A DNA stretch of 5,019 nt. It comes from Bacillota bacterium (GTDB taxonomy: Bacteria > Bacillota > Dethiobacteria > DTU022 > JAAZDR01). Position numbers and translations under genes: made by a program. Shown here piece after piece: positions 1-5,019 of this stretch; the stretch's first letter is position 1; every line of letters starts with the position of its first letter. The notes under the pieces are model-generated. The model ran no database searches. It was not told where the DNA came from and worked only from the letters and a program-made list of their open reading frames with translations. The stretch is taken from the NCBI GenBank assembly GCA_012512705.1, contig JAAZDR010000037.1, positions 1 through 5,019 on the forward strand, in the 5' to 3' direction.

Positions 1-102
1 CTGTTGTGCTAAACGCTGGAGGGCAAAAAGCCGCTCTTGCGCCTCTTTTTCTCGTCCCTTCTGATAGCGAAGGAGCCGTTGGAGTGGAAAATGGAAAGGC
101 AC
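1..102 (-). CDS. fliJ: Flagellar export protein FliJ, N-terminal fragment (gene runs off the window)
   Basis: FliJ is the small coiled-coil stalk of the flagellar type III export ATPase. In the family it inserts into the FliI hexamer, contacts the FlhA gate and helps recycle chaperones at the cytoplasmic face of the basal body. Only the first 34 residues are present, out of roughly 145-150 usual for the family. The fragment begins MPFHFPLQRLLRYQKGREKE and continues as an Arg/Glu/Gln-rich helix. This matches the FliJ opening pattern F-x-F-x-LQ-x-LL-x-Y-(R/Q)-x(3)-E. The start is a GTG whose first base is at 102, preceded by a GAGGTGAT Shine-Dalgarno sequence. It lies 19 bases after the fliI stop, its usual position, which supports the call despite the short length. 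The frame is open to the window edge, so the truncation comes from the window and is not a lesion. Confidence 0.88.
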   Translation of the reverse strand, partial: MPFHFPLQRLLRYQKGREKEAQERLFALQRLAQQ

Positions 103-107
103 AATCA

Positions 108-115
108 ATCACCTC
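108..115 (-). promoter_or_regulatory. Ribosome binding site deciding the fliJ GTG start
   Basis: On the minus strand this reads GAGGTGAT, an exact match to part of the consensus complementary to the 3' end of 16S rRNA. The GAGGTG core ends 7 bases before the GTG at 102-100. No in-frame ATG gives the FliJ-like N-terminus, so this site is the main support for the GTG start. Confidence 0.8.
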
Positions 116-121
116 GATTAT

Positions 122-1435
122 TTAGGAATCTAACAAACTATTCAGTGCAGTGAGTGTTTCTTCCCAAGAGTAAGCTTTCTCTGCTTCCTGGCGCAAAAAC
201 TCCAAAATAGCCTGACGGCGCTCGATCGCGCGATCAATTGCCGCATTGCTGCCTTTTTTGTATGCGCCGACATTGATCAAATCCTCTGCTTCTTCATAGA
301 TTGAAAGAAGATTGCGTACCTCCCCCGCGGCTTGCTGATGTTTTGCATCTGCCAGGCGGGGCATCAATCGGCTGTTACTCTGAAGAATATCGATCGCTGG
401 ATAATGGTTTTGCGCAGCAATCCGGCGGCTGAGAACGAAATGCCCATCAAGAATACCGCGCACAGCGTCGGCAATCGGGTCATTCAGGTCGTCTCCATCA
501 ACTAGAACAGTATAAAAACCGGTAATCGAACCCCTGCCTGCAGTTCCGGAACGCTCCAAATAACGGGGCAGTAAGGCAAACACCGAAGGAGTATAACCTT
601 TCGCCGCTGGCGGCTCTCCCACAGCAAGACCGATCTCACGCTGCGCCATCGCCAACCGCGTCAAAGAGTCCATCATTAAAATCACTTTTTTCCCTTGAGC
701 ACGAAAATATTCGGCAATTGTCATCGCCACCAGTGCCCCGCGCACCCTTTCCAGTGCCGGGCGGTCAGAGGTAGAGACGACGACCACAGAGCGGCGCAAC
801 CCTTCCTCACCAAGGTCATAACGCAAAAAATCACCAACTTCGCGCCCGCGTTCACCGATAAGGGCGATCACATTGACCTCTGCCTCGCTGTTACGAGCGA
901 TCATCCCCAGGAGTGTGCTTTTACCGACCCCGCTGCCTGAAAAAATGCCCACACGCTGCCCCTGCCCGCAGGTGAGCAAACCGTCAATAGCGCGTATGCC
1001 GGTAACTAAAGGTTCATCTACGGGCCGACGAGAGAGCGGGTTTGGCGGATCGGCCTCTACCGGAACCTTTTCCCCCTGTAAAACTGCCTCCGTTCCATCG
1101 AGGGGCCGCCCAAGCCCATCGAATACCTTCCCTAAAAGATTGGGCCCGACACAAATTTGAAATTTTTCTCCGCTGGGATAAACCGGGCAACCCTGATTGA
1201 CACCCTGCAGCTCTCCCAAGGGCATCAAAAGCGTATAGCCGCGGCGGAAGCCGACAACTTCCGCTGCTAGCGGCTCTCCCTTAAGCGGCGCTAAATAACA
1301 AACTTCGCCGATAAAAGGATTGATTCCACTGACCTCGACAACGAGACCAACTACATCGCGCACTCTCCCTACTGGTTTAATTCGCGGCAACTCTTTTAAC
1401 AGCGGTCTATATCTGGCAAGGTTCACTGCCGGCAA
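122..1435 (-). CDS. fliI: Flagellum-specific export ATPase FliI
   Basis: FliI is the ATPase of the flagellar type III export apparatus. It is related to the F1 beta subunit, forms a hexamer under the export gate, and hydrolyses ATP to help unfold and load substrates. The 437 residues are normal length. The N-terminal beta-barrel spans roughly residues 20-95. The catalytic core contains the Walker A loop GSGVGKST at 167-174, GERGREV at 194-200 with the expected catalytic Glu195, and the Walker B strand VILMMD ending at Asp256. The ATPase alpha/beta signature PAIDILQSNS is at 346-355, followed by Arg356, the likely arginine finger. The C-terminal helical domain runs from about 360. The start is TTG at 1435, one base after the fliH stop. 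AAGGAAGGTG lies 7 bases upstream, inside the fliH end. A GTG three codons downstream is a weaker alternative. The stop is TAA. The order FliH-FliI-FliJ and the FliI-type motifs favour FliI over an F-type ATPase subunit or a virulence type III secretion ATPase. Confidence 0.97.
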   Translation of the reverse strand: MPAVNLARYRPLLKELPRIKPVGRVRDVVGLVVEVSGINPFIGEVCYLAPLKGEPLAAEVVGFRRGYTLLMPLGELQGVNQGCPVYPSGEKFQICVGPNLLGKVFDGLGRPLDGTEAVLQGEKVPVEADPPNPLSRRPVDEPLVTGIRAIDGLLTCGQGQRVGIFSGSGVGKSTLLGMIARNSEAEVNVIALIGERGREVGDFLRYDLGEEGLRRSVVVVSTSDRPALERVRGALVAMTIAEYFRAQGKKVILMMDSLTRLAMAQREIGLAVGEPPAAKGYTPSVFALLPRYLERSGTAGRGSITGFYTVLVDGDDLNDPIADAVRGILDGHFVLSRRIAAQNHYPAIDILQSNSRLMPRLADAKHQQAAGEVRNLLSIYEEAEDLINVGAYKKGSNAAIDRAIERRQAILEFLRQEAEKAYSWEETLTALNSLLDS

Positions 1436-1436
1436 A

Positions 1437-2237
1437 CTACTTCACCTTCCTTAACCTTCGCGCTTCCGGTTCTTTAACTCCCTCTGGCTCACTTCTCCCC
1501 AGAGTGTTGAAGCGGGAAAAAAGGGCCTTCAACTGTGTCAACTGCTGATCAAGCAGCAGTTCGACAAAGCCCTCCTCCGTCTCCAGGCGGCAGCTGCCGC
1601 GGGAAAGGGTGGGGTCGCTCCTCGTTTCAAAATCCATATCTGATGGGAGTTTTTCCTGCAGGGAAGCCAGCTGTTCGCGCGCCCGGGCATAGTCTTCGGG
1701 GTTTAAATAAACCCTGAGGCTCTCTGCCTTTTGGCTGTCCAGAAGTTTTTCCAACCCTTGTCGCGCGATCTCAACTACTGTTTCTGGCGACAGCTGTAGC
1801 TGCTGGCCGATCAATGTTTCGGCAATCTCCACCGCGAGATCAACGAGCTGTTTCTCTGCCTCTTTAACAATCTCATTCTTATAGCGGAGAAGCATTACCA
1901 GCGTCTCTGCTGCCTTTTGCTGCTCCTTTTGCAGGCGAGCAGTAAATTTGGCCTGCTCTTCTTGCGCCTGCCTCTGCCCTTCCCGATAGCCTTCCTCCCA
2001 GCCGCGATGCCTGTACTCCTCGAACAGAGCCTCAGCCTTCTGCTGCGCCTGCTCTAAAATACGTTCCGCTTCCTGCTGTGCCAGCTCTTCCCTTGTAAAA
2101 GCAGGGCCTCTTTTGCCTTTTGACTCACCCTCAGTCGCTTCTGGCGCGGGTTTATCCTTTTGCGGAAAATCATCTACGGTATACAGGCGTGCTCCCTGCA
2201 CCTCCACTCTTTTAAAAACCTTAGTAGATAATAGCAT
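1437..2237 (-). CDS. fliH: Flagellar assembly protein FliH (export ATPase regulator)
   Basis: FliH is the peripheral stalk and negative regulator of FliI. It forms a dimer that binds the FliI N-terminus and docks the ATPase to the C-ring. The chosen ATG start gives 266 residues. The N-terminus MLLSTKVFKRVEV resembles Firmicute FliH openings. Next comes a polar, probably disordered linker to about residue 45, then a Glu/Gln/Ala-rich coiled coil at about 48-135. The coiled coil holds a GxxxGxxxG repeat at Gly79, Gly83 and Gly87. The C-terminal FliH/YscL domain, related to the V/F-ATPase E and delta subunits, starts with AVEIAETLIGQQLQLSPE near 135. It includes RVYLNPEDY and DPTLSRGSCRLETEEGFVE at 208-226. 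A basic tail (RRLRKVK) ends the protein. The ATG at 2237 overlaps the end of fliG by 17 bases and has a GGGGTGG site at suitable spacing. A GTG at 2246 would add three residues (MAR) but lacks a clear ribosome site. The stop is TAG, one base before fliI. Confidence 0.93.
   Translation of the reverse strand: MLLSTKVFKRVEVQGARLYTVDDFPQKDKPAPEATEGESKGKRGPAFTREELAQQEAERILEQAQQKAEALFEEYRHRGWEEGYREGQRQAQEEQAKFTARLQKEQQKAAETLVMLLRYKNEIVKEAEKQLVDLAVEIAETLIGQQLQLSPETVVEIARQGLEKLLDSQKAESLRVYLNPEDYARAREQLASLQEKLPSDMDFETRSDPTLSRGSCRLETEEGFVELLLDQQLTQLKALFSRFNTLGRSEPEGVKEPEARRLRKVK
1443..1452 (-). promoter_or_regulatory. Ribosome binding site deciding the fliI TTG start
   Basis: The minus strand reads AAGGAAGGTG here, inside the last codons of fliH. 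The AGGTG part ends 7 bases before the TTG at 1435-1433. It explains why a TTG codon is the likely start of fliI and implies that ribosomes finishing fliH can re-initiate locally. Confidence 0.7.
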
Positions 2238-3228
2238 CCTCGCCACCCCGAGAAAGAATTATTTCGCCGTTTTCATCTAATTTGCGAATAATGGCGACAA
2301 TTTTCTGCTGAGCCTCTTCCACTTCACGCAAGCGAACAGGTCCCATGTATTCCATATCTTCACGAAGCATTTCTCCAGCGCGCTTAGAAAGGTTGCGGAA
2401 GATACGCTCCTGAACATCATCGCTGGAACCCTTCAGCGCCAGAGCCAGATCTTTGCTGTCGAGCTCCCGCAGTACACGCTGGATTGAGGAATCATCGAGA
2501 GTGATAATATCTTCAAAGATAAACATCCGCTGCCGCACTTCGTCTGCCAAATCTGCATCCTCTTTCTCCAACTCCTCAAGGATCAGCTTCTCCGTACCGC
2601 GGTCCACTTGATTGAGAATATCAACCACAGCTTGAATACCGCCGGCTGCTGTAAAACCCTGATGCATAACAGTAGAAAGTCTGTTCCTAAGCACCTTTTC
2701 CACGCCTTTAAGGATCTCCGGCGAAGTGCGCTCCATCACCGCTATACGGCGGGCGATATCCCCCTGCAGCTCCTCCGGCAGGTTGGCCAGGACATCAGCA
2801 GCCTGTTTAGGATCAAGATAGGAGAGGATCAAAGCTATAGTCTGAGGGTGCTCCTGGGAGATTATATTTACCAACTGGCGCGGGTCAGCATTGCGGGTAA
2901 AGGTAAATGGTTTAACTTTAGCCGCTTCTTTAAGGCGGCGAATGATCTCCTGCGACTTCTGGGGGCCGAGAGCCTTATCCAAAAGCTCCCGCGCATAGTC
3001 CATCCCCCCGTCAAGCATATAACGCCGCGCCTCGTTGAGAATTTCAAACTCATCGAGGACTTCATCTATTGTTTCCACATCAACCTTGCCTGTATTGGCG
3101 ATCTCCATGGAGATCCTTTCAATGTCCGCTTCAGGAAATTGACGCAGCAGCTTTGACGCCAGCTGCGGACCAATAACAATTAAAAAGATCGCTGTCTTTT
3201 GCAGGCCTGTTAATTTTTTTACACTCAT
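2221..3228 (-). CDS. fliG: Flagellar motor switch protein FliG
   Basis: FliG is the torque-receiving rotor protein of the C-ring. Its N-domain binds the FliF tail, its middle domain binds FliM, and its C-domain meets the stator. The 335 residues are normal length. The N-domain begins with LTGLQKTAIFLIVIG. The middle domain carries the FliM-binding EHPQT motif at 126-130. The Gly-Gly hinge is at 196-197 and the MFxF motif (MFIF) at 235-238. The charged residues of the torque helix are all present with a constant offset of two from the known E. coli positions: Lys266, Arg283, Glu290, Asp291 and Arg299. The only change is a conservative Asp-to-Glu at 290. The protein ends with a short polar tail (SRGGEDAIIY). 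The ATG start has GGTGA 6 bases upstream, and the Shine-Dalgarno region begins within the fliF stop, 11 bases before fliG. The stop is TAA, inside the fliH start region. Confidence 0.98.
   Translation of the reverse strand: MSVKKLTGLQKTAIFLIVIGPQLASKLLRQFPEADIERISMEIANTGKVDVETIDEVLDEFEILNEARRYMLDGGMDYARELLDKALGPQKSQEIIRRLKEAAKVKPFTFTRNADPRQLVNIISQEHPQTIALILSYLDPKQAADVLANLPEELQGDIARRIAVMERTSPEILKGVEKVLRNRLSTVMHQGFTAAGGIQAVVDILNQVDRGTEKLILEELEKEDADLADEVRQRMFIFEDIITLDDSSIQRVLRELDSKDLALALKGSSDDVQERIFRNLSKRAGEMLREDMEYMGPVRLREVEEAQQKIVAIIRKLDENGEIILSRGGEDAIIY
2243..2249 (-). promoter_or_regulatory. Putative ribosome binding site for fliH within the end of fliG
   Basis: The minus strand reads GGGGTGG, close to the GAGGTG part of the consensus with one substitution, ending 5 bases before the ATG at 2237. 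It is embedded in the fliG codons for Arg-Gly-Gly near the C-terminus. The alternative GTG start at 2246 lies inside this same stretch and has no comparable site upstream, so this site favours the ATG. Confidence 0.5.
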
Positions 3229-3239
3229 TATCGCTCACC

Positions 3240-4793
3240 CTAATCTTCTGAAAGCCATGTTCTTAACAAGTAAACTGCTGCCTCCGGATCTTTTTCCGCA
3301 ATTACTTTGACCCGCTGCCGTTTTTCATCCCGCGGGGGAATCTCGGGTTCGATCATGATCTGTTCGAGCTCTGGTATCATCCTTTCATCTGCCTTTTCAG
3401 CAGCCAGCGCTGGCTCATCAGCTGGCTGCTGGCGGCGTCTCCAGAAGAAAAAGATAATTAGACCTAATAGCGCTATGCCCACCAGCAAAGCATAACGGTA
3501 AAACCTCTCCTGTCTTTCCCGCTCTTCCAGCTGTGCAAGCTCATTTTCCATCGCTTCTTGTTGCGAAGTATCAAAAGGCATTCCCTGTACACTGATCACA
3601 TCGCCTCGCTCCGGAACAAAACCGATTGCTGAAGCGACCAGTTCATTTACCCGCTCTATTTCACCTTGTGTCAGCTCTCCATCATCGATCACCACAGCCG
3701 TAGAAAGGCGCCGAATTGTTCCCGGAGCTACAATCCTGTGTTCTACCCTTTCGCCCACTTCGTAATTTTCCGTCTCTTCACGGTATTCATAGCTGCTTTC
3801 CCCTCCTGGCAAAACACTGGCATAACCGGGGTAGTTGCTCTCCCCTACTTCTGCCTCCGCAGCGCCTTCTTCATCACGGTTTTCCTCGATAATCTGGTGG
3901 CTGCGCGCCACTGGTTCGTGCTCATCGTATGTAATTACCGTGCGCTCCAAGGTATCAAGATCAAGGTCAGCGCTGACCGTAGCGATCGCCCTTCCAGAAC
4001 CGAAGACACGCTCGAGCATCATTGTTACCTGTTTTTCCAGCTCTTTTTCAAACTCACGGCGGATTTCAATCTGCTGCTTAAGCTGCCCTGATGAAGCAAA
4101 ATGCAGCTGTTCATCTTCCAGGAAGTCGTATAGTATCGCGCCAGAGGAATCAATGATCGTAATATTCTCCGGTTTCAAGTTCTCGACACTGCCGGCAACA
4201 AGATTGACGATGCCGCGCACATGCTGCTCTGTTACCGGGGAGAGCGGGTTAGAACGAATGTATATTGCTGCGGAAGGTTCTGCCGTCTCGCGAACAAATA
4301 CACTTGGCTCCGGCAGCACGAGGTGAACACGTGCTTGGCTGACGCAGTCCAAGGAAGTAATCGTGCGCTGCAGCTCTTCCTGCAGGGCACGTTGGTACTT
4401 AACCTGCCGCTCAAAGTCGGAACTGCCGAAGCTGTTGTTGTCAAAAAGGGCAAAACCATCTCCCCCGCCAAATTGGGGATTTTCTCCCATAAACTTAAAC
4501 CTGAGCTCATAAACTTGATCCTGAGGCACAAGAATCGCTGTTCCGCCATCCTCAATACGGTAAGTGATGCCCTGTTCCTGGAGCTCAGTGATCACTGCCG
4601 AGGCCTCTGCGGGCTGCAGCCCTCGAAAAAGAGTCTCATAGCGGGTACGCCCAAAGTAGAGGGAAGCGAGCCCTCCAGCCAGAAGAAGTACAGCCAAAAG
4701 GGCCAGCAGTGCTAGACGTCGCGAACGGGGCAGGGAAAGCCAGCCATTCCGCACCTTGTTAAATATGGTTTTGTTTTCGCTCCCTGGAGCCAT
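3240..4793 (-). CDS. fliF: Flagellar MS-ring protein FliF
   Basis: FliF builds the MS ring in the cytoplasmic membrane, the base of the flagellum, which houses the export gate and carries FliG. The protein is 517 residues from the chosen ATG. A first membrane helix (about 26-47, Leu/Ala rich) is followed by the ring-building domains. RBM1 begins YETLFRGLQPAEASAVI. RBM2 includes FERQVKYQRALQEELQRTI at 127-145 and the hallmark LPEPSVFVRETAEPSAA from 160. RBM3, from about 225 to 405, is split by an acidic, Gly/Tyr-containing insert (about 288-350) that corresponds to the beta-collar. RVEHRIVAPGTIRRLS follows the insert. A second membrane helix (434-451) ends in FFWRRRQQ. The cytosolic tail ends with DPEAAVYLLRTWLSED, the FliG-binding motif. 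An ATG two codons upstream (4799) is in frame, but the GAGGG site touches it directly and lies 6 bases from the ATG at 4793. The stop is TAG. Confidence 0.97.
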   Translation of the reverse strand: MAPGSENKTIFNKVRNGWLSLPRSRRLALLALLAVLLLAGGLASLYFGRTRYETLFRGLQPAEASAVITELQEQGITYRIEDGGTAILVPQDQVYELRFKFMGENPQFGGGDGFALFDNNSFGSSDFERQVKYQRALQEELQRTITSLDCVSQARVHLVLPEPSVFVRETAEPSAAIYIRSNPLSPVTEQHVRGIVNLVAGSVENLKPENITIIDSSGAILYDFLEDEQLHFASSGQLKQQIEIRREFEKELEKQVTMMLERVFGSGRAIATVSADLDLDTLERTVITYDEHEPVARSHQIIEENRDEEGAAEAEVGESNYPGYASVLPGGESSYEYREETENYEVGERVEHRIVAPGTIRRLSTAVVIDDGELTQGEIERVNELVASAIGFVPERGDVISVQGMPFDTSQQEAMENELAQLEERERQERFYRYALLVGIALLGLIIFFFWRRRQQPADEPALAAEKADERMIPELEQIMIEPEIPPRDEKRQRVKVIAEKDPEAAVYLLRTWLSED

Positions 4794-4799
4794 CTGCAT

Positions 4800-4804
4800 C
4801 CCTC
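4800..4804 (-). promoter_or_regulatory. Ribosome binding site deciding the fliF start
   Basis: The minus strand reads GAGGG here. It abuts the first ATG (4799-4797) with no spacer, and it lies 6 bases from the second in-frame ATG (4793-4791), which is the normal spacing. A weaker GGGG at 4807-4810 could serve the first ATG. The two candidates differ by only two residues (Met-Gln). Confidence 0.6.
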
Positions 4805-4823
4805 TTCCCCATTAACGGAAAAA

Positions 4824-5019
4824 CTAAATCTGCATCCGTGAGATCTCCTGGTAAGCTGCAATCGCCTTACTCGTTACCTGCACGGCAAGCTGCAGGGAAA
4901 GCTGTGCCCGCTCTGTTTTAATCAGCAGCTGATGCAGGTTATCGTAATCCCCTGCTACAAAAGAAGCAACCGCCCTTTCAGCCTCCTGCTGATCGTTATT
5001 CACTTTTTTTAGTGCTTCC
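4824..5019 (-). CDS. fliE: Flagellar hook-basal body complex protein FliE, C-terminal part (start lies beyond the window)
   Basis: FliE is the adapter between the MS ring and the rod, exported early through the type III gate and needed before the rod can polymerise. The window holds the last 64 residues plus a TAG stop. The family is usually about 100 residues, so some 35-40 N-terminal residues are missing at the window edge. The visible part begins EALKKVNNDQQEAE. It continues with VASFVAGDYDNLHQLLIKTE, where the family has V-x(3)-G-x(3)-(N/D)-x-H-x(3)-(I/L)-x(2)-(E/Q)-(K/R). It then runs through LSLQLAVQVTSKAIAAYQEI and ends SRMQI. The ending A-Y-(Q/K)-E-I-(S/M)-R-M-Q-(I/V) is the FliE hallmark. 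The gene ends about 30 bases before fliF, and no terminator lies between them. I found this frame by translating the right-hand end in reverse. The frame is intact to the edge. Confidence 0.95.
   Translation of the reverse strand, partial: EALKKVNNDQQEAERAVASFVAGDYDNLHQLLIKTERAQLSLQLAVQVTSKAIAAYQEISRMQI

Noticed and set aside
1540..1561. A perfect 8-base inverted repeat (AACTGCTG / CAGCAGTT) with a 6-base loop, resembling a hairpin or terminator.
   Set aside because: It sits inside fliH, encoding the conserved LLDQQL segment, has no T-run after it on either strand, and follows from Leu and Gln codon use. An mRNA hairpin is possible but unsupported.
695..1717. Plus-strand open frames opposite fliI and fliH (695-940, 873-1160 and 1535-1717).
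   Set aside because: They are antisense to fully intact FliI and FliH reading frames, two of them overlap each other, and they show no family motif.
4586..4622. Two 12-base perfect palindromes (CAGTGATCACTG at 4586-4597 and GGGCTGCAGCCC at 4611-4622), considered as possible operator sites.
   Set aside because: Both are within the conserved RBM1 coding region of fliF, far from any start or promoter, and code for expected FliF residues. They are probably coincidental.
2608..4715. Several plus-strand open frames of 140-180 codons (for example 2608-3156, 3835-4326 and 4221-4715) antisense to fliG and fliF.
   Set aside because: They lie wholly opposite strongly conserved flagellar genes, overlap one another in different frames, have Ser/Cys/Arg-rich shadow-type composition, and show no recognisable domain.
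4794..4823. The fliE-fliF spacer, checked for an internal promoter or terminator.
   Set aside because: It is only about 30 bases long and holds the fliF ribosome site. There is no stem-loop with a T-run and no room for a full promoter.

Overview
The whole window is a slice of a bacterial flagellar basal-body and export operon, read entirely from the minus strand. In transcription order (high to low coordinates) it holds the 3' part of fliE, complete fliF, fliG, fliH and fliI, and the first 34 codons of fliJ. This is the canonical fliE-F-G-H-I-J order of the large fla/che operons of Gram-positive bacteria and many other phyla. Both edges cut genes, so the operon promoter and terminator lie outside.

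The genes are packed tightly. About 30 bases separate fliE and fliF, 11 separate fliF and fliG, fliG and fliH overlap by 17 bases, 1 base separates fliH and fliI, and 19 separate fliI and fliJ. There is no gene-free stretch of any size and no internal promoter or terminator that I can support. Most starts carry a purine-rich Shine-Dalgarno sequence close to the AGGAGGTGA consensus, and two genes use non-ATG starts (TTG for fliI, GTG for fliJ).

The organism is most likely a motile Firmicute of the Clostridia type. This rests on the gene order, the strong Shine-Dalgarno sites, the alternative start codons, a base composition that looks near 50% GC, and the Firmicute-like FliF C-terminus and FliH N-terminus. 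The genus cannot be named from this sequence alone, and the lineage is an inference.

The products form one machine. FliE joins the rod to the MS ring. FliF is the MS ring in the inner membrane. FliG is the rotor protein that sits on the FliF tail and receives torque from the stator. FliH, FliI and FliJ are the soluble ATPase module of the flagellar type III export apparatus: the FliH stalk or regulator, the FliI ATPase and the FliJ central stalk. All key motifs I could check are intact.

I looked for an undescribed system on both strands and did not find one. The long plus-strand open frames are antisense shadows of these conserved genes. The findings below are small points about start sites and FliH sequence features.
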